64,000 nucleotides of DNA from Desulfitobacterium chlororespirans DSM 11544 (GCF_900143285.1 NZ_FRDN01000011.1:62001-126000); one strand, 5' to 3'. Positions 36,108-44,592 are shown, counted from the first letter of the stretch. Numbers and translations are program-made. The notes: a model not told the origin generated them from the letters alone.

Positions 36108-36491
36108 ATGATGGATAAATTACGGCTTTGGGCATGGTATTTTGCACTTGTCGTTTCAGCTGTCTTAGCATTAATTAGCTTTTATAGCGGGGAAAACTTT
36201 ATTTTCATTGTCCTTAGTGCCATTATCGGTTTTACCCTTATCTATGGTATATGCATGGCCAGTATCACCATTTTTGAAAAGACCGGCATAGAAATGGAGC
36301 TGATTGAGCCGGGTAACCTTTTAGACATTGCCGTGGGGCAGGAAGATAACCTGAATTTCGGTGGCGAAAAGCCAGAAGAAAGACAAATTCCAGCTAGTAG
36401 GGCAGGGCAATTGAATCAGGAGTTTGCCGAAGGGGAACCCAGTGTTGAGAAACAAGCGGAAATAGTGAGAAGAATGGGTTGGGGTGACTAG
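36108..36491 (+). CDS. small membrane protein of unknown function between cheD and sigD
   Basis: I do not recognise this 127-residue protein. It has two membrane segments near residues 5-22 and 27-50 (FALVVSAVLALISFY and FIFIVLSAIIGFTLIYGI), then an acidic cytoplasmic tail with Gln/Glu-rich sequence. It starts four bases after cheD and 26 bases before sigD. In Bacillus the membrane protein SwrB lies next to sigD and supports flagellar export, but SwrB is longer with one membrane segment and I see no clear similarity. Co-transcription with chemotaxis and sigma-factor genes suggests a motility role only by position. Confidence 0.7.
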   Translation: MMDKLRLWAWYFALVVSAVLALISFYSGENFIFIVLSAIIGFTLIYGICMASITIFEKTGIEMELIEPGNLLDIAVGQEDNLNFGGEKPEERQIPASRAGQLNQEFAEGEPSVEKQAEIVRRMGWGD

Positions 36492-36517
36492 GATTGTAAG
36501 GAAGGGGGGCCAACAAG

Positions 36518-37264
36518 ATGTCGAATCCTTATGAAGCAGCCAATCGAGGTTCATGGAGAGTCGAGCAAATTGAAAAGTATTTGCCGTTAGTCAAGCGTAT
36601 CTCCGGTCGGTTGCTTATTTCCTTACCTCAACATGTGGATGAAGACGATTTGATCGGCTACGGTGTGTTTGGATTGTTGGATGCCTTAGAGCGTTTTGAC
36701 CCTGTTCGGGGAGTGAAATTTGAAACTTATGCTACGCTGAGAATCCGGGGAGCGATTATCGATGGCTTGCGGACGATGGATTGGGTACCTCATTCGGCAA
36801 GGCAGAAAATCAAGCGCATCCAGGATGCCTTTGCCGAAGTGGAGGCACGGCATGGCCGGCCTGCCAGCAATGAAGAGGTAGCTGTTTTGCTGCAGATGGA
36901 GCTGCGGGACTTGGATGCTGCCCTGCATCAAGGACAAATGCTGACCTTGACTTCGCTTGATGAGGTGGCTGTAGGTGAGGAAGGGGAAGCCTATACCCCC
37001 AGGACACAATTGACGGACCCCATAGCTCAGGAAGCCTTTCAGGAGGTTGAACTTGATGAGCAAAAAAAGATCCTGGCCGACGCTATCGAAAAGCTTCCTG
37101 AGAAGGAGAAACTGGTCGTGGCCCTATATTATCAGGAAGATCTTACCCTGAAAGAAATCGCTGTGATTATGAAACTTTCGGAATCAAGAATCTCACAGCT
37201 TCATTCCCAAGCCATCCTGCGCCTAAGAGGCCGCCTCAGCCGCCAAAAGAAGAATTTATTCTAA
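36518..37264 (+). CDS. sigD: flagellar sigma factor sigma-28 (SigD/FliA)
   Basis: This sigma factor directs late flagellar and chemotaxis transcription. The 248-residue protein has region 2 (DEDDLIGYGVFGLLDALERF, KFETYATLRIRGAIIDGLRT), region 3, and region 4 (LPEKEKLVVALYYQEDLTLKEIAVIM). ATG 36518 follows AAGGGGGG. GCCGATA-type promoters for it are seen before flaG1, flagellin and, just downstream, fliK. Its usual inhibitor FlgM is not in the window and probably lies to the left, upstream of flgK/flgL. Confidence 0.97.
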   Translation: MSNPYEAANRGSWRVEQIEKYLPLVKRISGRLLISLPQHVDEDDLIGYGVFGLLDALERFDPVRGVKFETYATLRIRGAIIDGLRTMDWVPHSARQKIKRIQDAFAEVEARHGRPASNEEVAVLLQMELRDLDAALHQGQMLTLTSLDEVAVGEEGEAYTPRTQLTDPIAQEAFQEVELDEQKKILADAIEKLPEKEKLVVALYYQEDLTLKEIAVIMKLSESRISQLHSQAILRLRGRLSRQKKNLF

Positions 37265-37274
37265 TAAGAAATGG

Positions 37275-37305
37275 ATGAAAAATGGGAACAGGTACCGTTT
37301 TTCAT
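37275..37305 (+). terminator. hairpin between sigD and fliK
   Basis: An 11-bp stem (37275-37285 with 37295-37305, one G-U pair) encloses GAACAGGTA. The T-run is inside the right arm and is followed by ATTATGCTT, so termination would be partial. It separates sigD from the next promoter. Confidence 0.5.
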
Positions 37306-37330
37306 ATTATGCTTATTGGCTAAAAAAAAT

Positions 37331-37358
37331 TAAAGTTTTACCAAGTTTTTGCCGATAA
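37331..37358 (+). promoter_or_regulatory. sigma-28 promoter before fliK
   Basis: TAAA at 37331-37334, a 16-base spacer and a perfect GCCGATAA at 37351-37358 form the best sigma-28 match in the window, 35 bases before the fliK ATG. Confidence 0.8.
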
Positions 37359-37392
37359 GCTATATAGATTCAGTATTGGTGGAGGTGATGCC

Positions 37393-39042
37393 ATGACAGG
37401 AATTAATGCCCTATCCACGCGGGGAGCCATCACAAGCACTGAAGATGGATCTTCCTTCACAAGTGGTTCACAGTCAGGTGCAGATTCAGCTGCGATGATG
37501 TTTGCAGCAATCTTTGGCGGTTGGCTGAACCAAGTCGGTGGACAGGGACAGGACTCTGGCAACCAGAGTCAGGAACCGGCAGGCAAGGATGCCAATTCCG
37601 GACGTCACGCCTTATTGGGTTTGGATGGGTTACAAGGACTTATGGGGATACTTCAGGGAAACGAAGGTTTTCAAGAGGTTTTAGCGCAAGGTTTACAACG
37701 AGAAGGGGAACAGGGAATCAACTCCGAACGACTGGAGATGTTCATGACCCAACTGGATGGAATGCGAAGCAAGACTCTCTTGGATACAATGCAAGTTCAG
37801 ATCCTCCCATCAAGCTCTCCAGGCATATTAGAGGATGTACAGCTGTCAGGGATGACAGAACAGCCTCAGGGGAAGACTTCCCCCCAGTCGGAGTTGGATT
37901 TATATAAGAACGTGATATCCAATTTACTTAAAGAAATGTCAGGGGAAATCAAGCTTAAGCAGCAAAATCAAGCTGAGGCTAATCCTTTAGCTCAGCAAAA
38001 ATCAGAACTTGCTGCTCAGCGCTATAACAGTGGTTTATTTATCGCCATGGATGGCGAAGGGCAAGAGCCCAGTGTAATGGCGACTCAGGCCAAGACAGAT
38101 ACGGCACTTATGAATACAGTACCGACTGACATGACTCTGACAGACACAGCGAAAACAGCAGCGAATACTTTTGTCCAGAATAATCAGGGGACATTGCTGG
38201 CAGCCTTATCAGGTAAGTCGAAGTCTGATCCCGATGGAACAGGAGCAGATGAGACCGGATTAGATGAGAACCAGGTTAAACCTGGAGCTGGGAATGGGCC
38301 TGAAGGAAGACCGGCTAAGAACCCGGAGATTCTCAGCTTGAATCAGGAGAACTCTGAGGATACCATACTCATGAAACAGGAAATAGCAAAAAGCATCGCA
38401 TCACCCCATGGTGTAATGGGAGAAAAGTTGGCAGAAGGCGGCTTGGTTCCTGCAAAAGGGACAGCTGTCAAAGGGCTTCAGGATGATGAACAGCCTATAG
38501 AAACAAATAAGGGGAATAAATCTATTTTACCGGATGTTGCAGCAGGCAATCTAACCCATCAAGCCAAAGATATCGCTCAAGTCCAAGGGAAAGTTGCCGA
38601 TAAAGGTGATCAGCCCATATGGACCCAAGTAGCCCGGGACATCTTTGACAAGGCTTATCTGGCCCGCCCCCAACTTCGCGAATTGACCATTCAACTACAC
38701 CCCGCCCATTTAGGAGCAATTAATATCGCCATGAATTGGGATGAGGGACAAGTTCATATGCGCATCGTGGCTTCGGATGGGGGAACAGGACAGCTCCTCC
38801 AACAGAACCTGTCTGAACTGAGAGACAGTCTGACTCAGTTGGGCATCCAATGCGGACAGATGGAGATGGGCTTAGGAGAGCAAAAAGAAGGTGCACAGGA
38901 ACATCAGGGCCGGGAAGGCTCAGGCCACTCCCAGGAGAGTGGCGATGATGTTCTAGAGTCGCTTAATAGTGAAGAGCTTGAGAGAATACTGAGCAATGAT
39001 GAAGTGATCCCAGGCGCTAGTCGGATTAATATCAAGGCTTAG
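37393..39042 (+). CDS. fliK: flagellar hook-length control protein FliK
   Basis: FliK measures hook length and triggers the FlhB switch. The 549-residue protein is low in complexity and rich in Gln, Gly and Asn for about 400 residues. Its conserved C-terminal domain (about 420-500) has LRELTIQLHPAHLGAINIAM and a VHMRIVASD-like strand followed by LLQQNLSELRDSLTQLGIQ. It starts at ATG 37393 behind GGAGGTGATGCC and is first in the hook operon. The N-terminal part has no family-specific motif. Confidence 0.9.
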   Translation: MTGINALSTRGAITSTEDGSSFTSGSQSGADSAAMMFAAIFGGWLNQVGGQGQDSGNQSQEPAGKDANSGRHALLGLDGLQGLMGILQGNEGFQEVLAQGLQREGEQGINSERLEMFMTQLDGMRSKTLLDTMQVQILPSSSPGILEDVQLSGMTEQPQGKTSPQSELDLYKNVISNLLKEMSGEIKLKQQNQAEANPLAQQKSELAAQRYNSGLFIAMDGEGQEPSVMATQAKTDTALMNTVPTDMTLTDTAKTAANTFVQNNQGTLLAALSGKSKSDPDGTGADETGLDENQVKPGAGNGPEGRPAKNPEILSLNQENSEDTILMKQEIAKSIASPHGVMGEKLAEGGLVPAKGTAVKGLQDDEQPIETNKGNKSILPDVAAGNLTHQAKDIAQVQGKVADKGDQPIWTQVARDIFDKAYLARPQLRELTIQLHPAHLGAINIAMNWDEGQVHMRIVASDGGTGQLLQQNLSELRDSLTQLGIQCGQMEMGLGEQKEGAQEHQGREGSGHSQESGDDVLESLNSEELERILSNDEVIPGASRINIKA

Positions 39043-39051
39043 GAGGAAACT

Positions 39052-39606
39052 ATGGGGAATACAGTTGATACAAATTATAGTAAATACTCTTCCACCTCAG
39101 AATCCAAACAAAGCAGCGCAGTCTCTGACGCTACAAAAGAGGTTCTGGGTAAGGATGATTTTCTGAAGCTGTTGGTTGCTGAACTGACCAATCAGGATCC
39201 GCTTTCACCCATGGATAACAAGGATATGATTACCCAGATGGCTCAGTTCAGTTCCCTGGAGCAAATGAATAACATGTCTAAAAGCATGGAAAACCTGGTC
39301 GGTGCCTTTGGGGCCCTATTCCAGAATTCTCTGCTCAGTCAGGGAGCTGCTCTGATCGGCAAGCATGTAGAAGGAGCGAATATCGATGGCAGTGGCTTTG
39401 TGAATGGGATCGTCGAATCTGTTCAATGGCTGAATGGCAATCCCCAGTTGGTATTGGTCCTGGAGGACGGAAGTAAGGCTGCTGTAGATATGAGTGACAT
39501 CACCTATGTCGCCGACCCTAAGGAGCCGGATCCCGACCCCGATCCTGTACCTGAAGATGATACGTCTGAGGATGACATTCCTAAGGATGATATTCCCGAG
39601 GATTAA
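39052..39606 (+). CDS. flgD: hook-cap scaffold protein FlgD
   Basis: FlgD caps the growing hook. The 184-residue protein has the family signature LGKDDFLKLLVAELTNQDPLSPMDNKDMITQMAQFSSLEQM. It lacks the full-length C-terminal domain of longer FlgD proteins; after about residue 150 it runs into an Asp/Pro/Glu tail (PDPDPDPVPEDDTSEDDIPK). ATG 39052 follows AGGAGGAAAC nine bases after fliK. flgE is next. Confidence 0.94.
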   Translation: MGNTVDTNYSKYSSTSESKQSSAVSDATKEVLGKDDFLKLLVAELTNQDPLSPMDNKDMITQMAQFSSLEQMNNMSKSMENLVGAFGALFQNSLLSQGAALIGKHVEGANIDGSGFVNGIVESVQWLNGNPQLVLVLEDGSKAAVDMSDITYVADPKEPDPDPDPVPEDDTSEDDIPKDDIPED

Positions 39607-39661
39607 CGAGGATATCAGTGGAACGAAAAAGTTTAAATAAAGGAAATGGGGGAATATCCCG

Positions 39662-40942
39662 ATGCTACGTTCTTTGTATTCAGCTATCTCAGGTTTAAAA
39701 AACCACCAGATAAAAATGGACGTTGTGGGCAATAACATCGCCAATGTCAACACCACAGGCTTTAAGCGCAGCCGTGTCACCTTCTCCACCATGCTGAGCC
39801 AAACTATGAAAGGGGCCGGATCGCCCTCAGCGAATCAAGGGGGAACCAACCCCGCACAGGTCGGCCTGGGTTCCATGGTGAGCTCCATCGATCAGATCAT
39901 GACTACTGGAAGCTCACAGAACACAGGCAAAAGTACGGATGCCATGATTAATGGAAGAGGTTTCTTTGTCTTTAGGAATGCAGGACAGATCGTTTACGGC
40001 CGGGCCGGTGCCTTCTCTCAGGATCAAAATGGCTACCTCACTGATCCGGGGACAGGGGCTTTCGTTCTGGGGCAAATGTGGGGAGCTAATGACAGGGAGA
40101 TTCTCGAATGGGGAAGCGCACCGCTGACACCCTTACGGTTCAATATAGGCTCATACCCGCCTGAACCTGAGGGGGGAATAATTAAGATTAATCTCGGAGA
40201 TTTTGTGCAGAACGGGAGCAACTATGAGTATGTCAATCCGGCATTAATCGGTGCTTCAGCGACAGTTCCCGATGGTGGAACGCTTGACTCAACGACGGGT
40301 AAAATAACCTTTACTAAGGATCCGGCGGATGAAGCTAGTGGGGACCCTCCTGCCATTGAGATTACCGATATTGACTACGATAAGCTTACGATTCCGGCGG
40401 GGGATTTTGTGCAAAAGGGAAGCGTTTATGTCTATGAGAATCCGGACTTAGTCGGTGCTGATCTAGAGGACATAACCGATGGCTCCTTTGATCCAAAAAC
40501 GGGAACAATAACCTTGAATGCGGCTCCGCCATCTGCCGGTGTTGAGATTGAGGGTGTAGATGGGAGACTCCGGGCAAAATTAGATGAAGTCACTATCGAT
40601 GGCAACGGTATTATTAGCGGGATATACAGCAATGGCAAAGGATCTGCGTCCCGTCGCATCGGTCAGCTGGCCATTGCTAACTTTGCTAATGATGCAGGCT
40701 TGCAGAATGTTGGTAACAATTTTTATGCGGCAACCAACAACTCCGGTATAGCAGACATCGGTGCTGCTGGAACAGCGGGACGGGGAAATATCATTCCCAA
40801 TTCCGTAGAGATGTCCAATGTGGATCTTTCTCAGGAGTTTACGGATATGATCGTCACCCAGCGTGGATTCCAGGCGAATTCAAGGGTAATCACCGTATCG
40901 GACTCCCTGCTTCAGGAGCTGATCGACCTTAAACGCGGATAA
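39662..40942 (+). CDS. flgE: flagellar hook protein FlgE with an internal duplication
   Basis: FlgE polymerises into the hook. The 426-residue protein has the N-terminal MLRSLYSAISGLKNHQIKMD and NNIANVNTTGFKRSR, and a C-terminal SNVDLSQEFTDMIVTQRGFQANSRVI helix. The middle holds two tandem related modules at about residues 179-246 and 247-305, each starting GDFVQ(N/K)GSxYxYxNPxL(I/V)GA and continuing to a TTGKITF or KTGTITL strand. This looks like an in-frame duplication of a surface domain. No strong ribosome-binding site is seen; AATGGGGGAAT is closest. Confidence 0.93.
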   Translation: MLRSLYSAISGLKNHQIKMDVVGNNIANVNTTGFKRSRVTFSTMLSQTMKGAGSPSANQGGTNPAQVGLGSMVSSIDQIMTTGSSQNTGKSTDAMINGRGFFVFRNAGQIVYGRAGAFSQDQNGYLTDPGTGAFVLGQMWGANDREILEWGSAPLTPLRFNIGSYPPEPEGGIIKINLGDFVQNGSNYEYVNPALIGASATVPDGGTLDSTTGKITFTKDPADEASGDPPAIEITDIDYDKLTIPAGDFVQKGSVYVYENPDLVGADLEDITDGSFDPKTGTITLNAAPPSAGVEIEGVDGRLRAKLDEVTIDGNGIISGIYSNGKGSASRRIGQLAIANFANDAGLQNVGNNFYAATNNSGIADIGAAGTAGRGNIIPNSVEMSNVDLSQEFTDMIVTQRGFQANSRVITVSDSLLQELIDLKRG

Positions 40943-40948
40943 TAGGCT

Positions 40949-40993
40949 AAGGACTTGGGTATAAGGATAAAACCTTATGCCAAAGTCCTTTTC
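40949..40993 (+). terminator. intrinsic terminator after flgE
   Basis: Arms 40949-40966 and 40973-40990 form a long stem with one bulge around ATAAAA, followed by a short T-run. It may lower expression of flgG and later genes relative to the hook protein. Confidence 0.7.
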
Positions 40994-41024
40994 GGCATTT
41001 CTTTTCTGAGAGGAGGCACAGGAT

Positions 41025-42014
41025 TTGCGCATTCTGAATACAGCAGCTACTGGGGTCCGGGCTCAGCAGACAGCTTTGGATGTACTGGGCAATAATATGT
41101 CCAATGTCAATACACCGGGATATAAGGCTCAGCGGGTGAATTTTGCCGAAGCTTTGGCTGCAGAAATGCGGCCGGCTGAACGTGAATTTAATGGACAGCC
41201 TGTGGGAGAGCGGATTGATGTGGGAGCCGGTGTGATTTATCCGACCATAGACACGGATTACCGGCAGGGAATCATCCGGGAGACAGAGAACCCCTTTGAT
41301 CTGGCTATTGACGGGGAAGGCTTCTTCCCTGTGCGGACAGCCAATGGGGAGAGCCGCTATACCCGGGTGGGAAACTTTGAGTTGGATAGTCAAGGCAAGT
41401 TGGTTAATTCCGACGGTTATATTCTGGAAGTAAAGATTCCAGCCGATGCCATGGATTTGTATGTGGATGAGACAGGCAATATAACGGGATTTATCGATGA
41501 CGAGGAAAGAGTTTTGGGCCGGGTTGTGGTCAATGATCCGGAGGGAGAAGGGTACCCGGTAGGACCAATTGATATGGATGAATTGGGCCGTCCCTTGGAT
41601 TGGAATGGAGATATTTTACCCACAGCCTTTGCCGTTCCGGAAGGGGCTGAAGATGTCCAGATCAGCACGGAAGGAATTCTTAGTGCCACTATTGACGGAA
41701 GCCGCCAGACTTTGGGGCAGATCAATATAATTACCTTTGCTAACCCGGAAGGGTTAGTCAGGGACGGAGATAATCTCTATTTTGCTCCCGACGCGGCCGG
41801 AGTGACCGGGGACGAATTGGTTGGCACGCCGGGCAGCCAGGTGGAAGAACGGACCTTGGGTAAGCTCAAGACCCAGTCTTTGGAACAATCCAATGTGAAC
41901 CTTGCTTCAGCCATGACGGAGATGATCCAGGTGCAGAGGGCCTATCAGCTCAATGCCCGTATGATTACCAACGGGGACCAAATGTGGAGCATGGCTAACT
42001 CCTTAAGGAGGTAA
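41025..42014 (+). CDS. flgG: distal rod protein FlgG
   Basis: FlgG forms the distal rod. The 329-residue protein starts at TTG 41025 after GAGAGGAGGC and has RILNTAATGVRAQQTALDVL, NNMSNVNTPGYKAQR, the FDLAIDGEGFFPV motif, and the C-terminal LEQSNVNLASAMTEMIQVQRAYQLNARM. It is longer than the usual 262 residues because of acidic insertions at about 140-210. flgB begins five bases after the stop. FlgF and FlgG are close relatives; length and ending favour FlgG. Confidence 0.85.
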   Translation: MRILNTAATGVRAQQTALDVLGNNMSNVNTPGYKAQRVNFAEALAAEMRPAEREFNGQPVGERIDVGAGVIYPTIDTDYRQGIIRETENPFDLAIDGEGFFPVRTANGESRYTRVGNFELDSQGKLVNSDGYILEVKIPADAMDLYVDETGNITGFIDDEERVLGRVVVNDPEGEGYPVGPIDMDELGRPLDWNGDILPTAFAVPEGAEDVQISTEGILSATIDGSRQTLGQINIITFANPEGLVRDGDNLYFAPDAAGVTGDELVGTPGSQVEERTLGKLKTQSLEQSNVNLASAMTEMIQVQRAYQLNARMITNGDQMWSMANSLRR

Positions 42015-42019
42015 ATTAG

Positions 42020-42421
42020 ATGTCGGATTGGTTGAATACACCGGTTATTAATATTCTGGAAAAAAGTCTTGATGCGTCCAGTCTGAGGTATAAAGTCCTG
42101 GCGAATAATGTTGCCAATGTGGATACTCCGGATTTTAAACGTTCTGATGTGGATTTTGACCTGCTCCTTGGTGAAGCTATGGGTCAGACCGGAGGGGAGC
42201 TCCCCCTTAAAGTAACATCAGAGCGTCATCTCCAAAAAACTGGATTTAATTCCAGTGGGGTTGTGCAAGATCAAGGAACGACCTATCGAAACGACGGCAA
42301 TAATGTGGATATCGATAAGGAAATGGTCAATGTGGCTGAAAACGGGATTTATTATAATTCCGTCACCCGGGCAATTTCCGCGCAATTGTCCCATTTGCGT
42401 ACCGTGATCACCCAAAAGTAA
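42020..42421 (+). CDS. flgB: proximal rod protein FlgB
   Basis: FlgB is a proximal rod protein that normally works beside FlgC. The 133-residue protein has ILEKSLDASSLRYKVLANNVANVDTPDFKRSDV at the start and VDIDKEMVNVAENGIYYNSVTRAIS near the end, both typical of FlgB. It lies between flgG and the flgF-like gene, about 25 kb downstream of flgC-fliE, unlike the usual flgB-flgC-fliE order. ATG 42020 follows AAGGAGGTAAATT. Confidence 0.95.
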   Translation: MSDWLNTPVINILEKSLDASSLRYKVLANNVANVDTPDFKRSDVDFDLLLGEAMGQTGGELPLKVTSERHLQKTGFNSSGVVQDQGTTYRNDGNNVDIDKEMVNVAENGIYYNSVTRAISAQLSHLRTVITQK

Positions 42422-42459
42422 AACTTTGTGCGATAGAAAGATGATGAAGGTGACGATCC

Positions 42460-43215
42460 ATGATTAAAGGATTATATACAGGGGCGGCGGGAATGCTTGC
42501 TGCTCAGACCCAAAGCGAGATTATCGCGGATAACGTCGCAAATATCAGGACTCCGGGTTATAAAGGGGAGGAGTCCAGCAATAAAGCCTTTCCCGAAATG
42601 CTCATGATGAGAACAAACACGGAAAACGAAATCCCCGGCAATACATTAATCGGCGGTATAGGTACCGGGGTTGTCGTCGATCAGATTACGCGGATGAATG
42701 TTCAGGGAGTTCTGCAAACCACGGACATTCCTACGGATCTGGCCCTCACTGCTGAGGAAGTTTTCTTGGTGGTGGATACCCCCAACGGTGAGCGCTACAC
42801 CCGTAATGGACAGCTGCAACTGAATTCTGAAGGAATGCTGCAAACAGCCGATGGCTATCCTGTTCTTGGTGAAGAGGGGCCCATTGGACCGTTAAGCAAG
42901 AATTTCCAGGTGGATGCTCAGGGGGGAATCACCGATCAGGGGGTCACTATGGACCGCTTGCGATTGGTGCAAATCCCGGCGGTCGGCCTTCTTCGCGAAG
43001 GACAGTCTCTGTATGCCTCTAATCAGCCGGTACAGGACTTTGCCGGTAATGAGGCCGTGCTTCAGGGGACGCTGGAGGGATCCAATGTGAATTTGCCAGG
43101 CCAGATGGTTAAGATGATCACAGTGATGAGAGCCTATGAAGCGAATCAAAAGGTGATCCAAACCCATGATGCAACTTTAGAAAAGGCTGTTAACGAAATT
43201 GGTAGAATTGTATAA
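42460..43215 (+). CDS. flgF: rod protein FlgF-like (FlhO-type)
   Basis: The 251-residue protein is of the rod/hook family, with MIKGLYTGAAGMLAAQTQSE, DNVANIRTPGYKGEE and the C-terminal EGSNVNLPGQMVKMITVMRAYEANQKVI. The early segment SNKAFPEMLMMR resembles Bacillus FlhO, the FlgF counterpart. The FDLAIDGEGFF motif is weak (TDLALTAEEVFLVVDTPNGE), as in FlgF-like members. ATG 42460 follows GAAGGTGA. cheW2 comes next after a short gap. Confidence 0.82.
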   Translation: MIKGLYTGAAGMLAAQTQSEIIADNVANIRTPGYKGEESSNKAFPEMLMMRTNTENEIPGNTLIGGIGTGVVVDQITRMNVQGVLQTTDIPTDLALTAEEVFLVVDTPNGERYTRNGQLQLNSEGMLQTADGYPVLGEEGPIGPLSKNFQVDAQGGITDQGVTMDRLRLVQIPAVGLLREGQSLYASNQPVQDFAGNEAVLQGTLEGSNVNLPGQMVKMITVMRAYEANQKVIQTHDATLEKAVNEIGRIV

Positions 43216-43233
43216 AGTGAGGAAGTGGCTGTC

Positions 43234-43689
43234 ATGGGAAATCAAGTGGTTATATTTGGACTAGGCCAGGAAGAGTATGGAATGCCCATTGAAATCGTCA
43301 GAGAAATTACCCGGTTAGGGGATATTCGCCCGATTCCCAAGGCCCCTGACTCGGTCAAGGGATTAATCAATCTGCGGGGGTCGGCGATTCCATTGATTGA
43401 TTTACATGTTCGTTTTGGTGTGGAAAAGAATCGGACCATTGCCAAGGACGTGGAAGCCGCCAAGGAAGACTTTGCCTTGATTACGGAAGTCAATGGCGAT
43501 CTGGTAGGATTTGCGGTTGACCAGGTGAGAGAGGTTCGCATCCTGGACAATATAGCACCGCCGCCTCCCTTAGTTACAGCTCCATTTATTGGCGGTATCG
43601 TGAATCTTCCCGACCGTATTATCATGGTGTTGATTCCTGACCGGATCTTAGCTAAAGATGAGCTTGAGGGAATTGCTAAGCTCGTCTGA
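43234..43689 (+). CDS. cheW: chemotaxis coupling protein CheW (copy 2)
   Basis: This 151-residue CheW has VIFGLGQEEYGMPIEIVREI and PKAPDSVKGLINLRGSAIPLIDLHVRFG. ATG 43234 follows GTGAGGAAG; an in-frame GTG at 43225 is an alternative. It differs from the first CheW (15451-15894) over most of its length and is transcribed with rod genes. It could couple a different set of receptors or a second kinase that is not in this window. Confidence 0.94.
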   Translation: MGNQVVIFGLGQEEYGMPIEIVREITRLGDIRPIPKAPDSVKGLINLRGSAIPLIDLHVRFGVEKNRTIAKDVEAAKEDFALITEVNGDLVGFAVDQVREVRILDNIAPPPPLVTAPFIGGIVNLPDRIIMVLIPDRILAKDELEGIAKLV

Positions 43690-43708
43690 TATCAGGAGGG
43701 GATAATCG

Positions 43709-44551
43709 GTGAATACGGCAGAACTAGTGCTGCTTTACCAGCTTCAAAGTATGAATCAGGCCTGGCAGGATACTTCAAGGAGTGAGTCCGGAAACAAGGG
43801 TGGCTCCCAAGCTCTCCTCTTTGCCACCTTGCTCCAGTCCGCCCTTTCAGGAAATGATGGCTCCAGCTCAGGATTAGCTTTGGAAGCTTTTGCCGGACAA
43901 GAATTAGGGTCCGGTTCTGAGCAAGAATCGCAGTCAACTGAGAATTCACAACTTCTTGCCGCAATGTTACTGGGAAGTCTTTTTTCCGGAAAGGATTCTC
44001 TCTTATCTGAAAATCTTCTCTCATCCATGAGCCTTACCGGAATGGGGCAAAATTCATGGACCTCTTTGACCTCGGCATATAATCCTTACTCCGGTATAGT
44101 AAACTCTCTCCAAGCAAACTCCTTAAGTTCTCAGCGGAGTTCAGATTACCGTTCCGATCAGCCGGCTATAGAACAGCTTATCGCGGAAGTAGGGCAGCGC
44201 CATGGGATAGACACGAATCTGATCCGGCAAGTGGTGATGGCTGAATCCAGTTTTAACCCCCATGCGGTATCATCAGCGGGAGCTATGGGTTTGATGCAGT
44301 TGATGCCTGGTACGGCAAAGACTTATGGTGTGACCGATCCTTTTGATCCGGCTCAGAATCTTGATGGGGGAACCCGTTTTTTAAAGGATTTGTTGGTGCG
44401 GTTTAAAGGAAATGTCGCGTTTGCCTTAGCTGGCTATAATGCAGGCCCAGGGGCTGTAGATAAATACAATGGGATTCCACCTTACAAGGAAACGCAAAAT
44501 TACGTAAAAAAGATACTTTCTGCATTAGGAAAAGTAGATACACAAGCATAA
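43709..44551 (+). CDS. lytic transglycosylase (SLT domain), rod-linked
   Basis: The 280-residue protein has a Ser/Gln/Leu-rich N-terminal half without signal peptide or membrane segment and a C-terminal SLT domain (about 150-275). The domain carries the catalytic glutamate in VVMAESSFNPHAVSSAGAMG, the LMQLMPGTAKTYGV motif and FALAGYNAGPGAVDKYNGIPPY. Such enzymes cut peptidoglycan strands. Its place at the end of the rod/hook operon suggests it opens the wall for the rod, as FlgJ-type enzymes do, and it may be exported through the flagellar gate. GTG 43709 follows CAGGAGGGG. A strong terminator follows. Confidence 0.88.
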   Translation: MNTAELVLLYQLQSMNQAWQDTSRSESGNKGGSQALLFATLLQSALSGNDGSSSGLALEAFAGQELGSGSEQESQSTENSQLLAAMLLGSLFSGKDSLLSENLLSSMSLTGMGQNSWTSLTSAYNPYSGIVNSLQANSLSSQRSSDYRSDQPAIEQLIAEVGQRHGIDTNLIRQVVMAESSFNPHAVSSAGAMGLMQLMPGTAKTYGVTDPFDPAQNLDGGTRFLKDLLVRFKGNVAFALAGYNAGPGAVDKYNGIPPYKETQNYVKKILSALGKVDTQA

Positions 44552-44592
44552 AAAATCAGGCGCATGAGGATCATGCGACCTGATTTTTTTTA
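44551..44592 (+). terminator. intrinsic terminator ending the flagellar cluster
   Basis: AAATCAGG-CGCAT pairs with ATGCG-A-CCTGATTT around GAGGATC, followed by an uninterrupted T-run. Confidence 0.9.
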
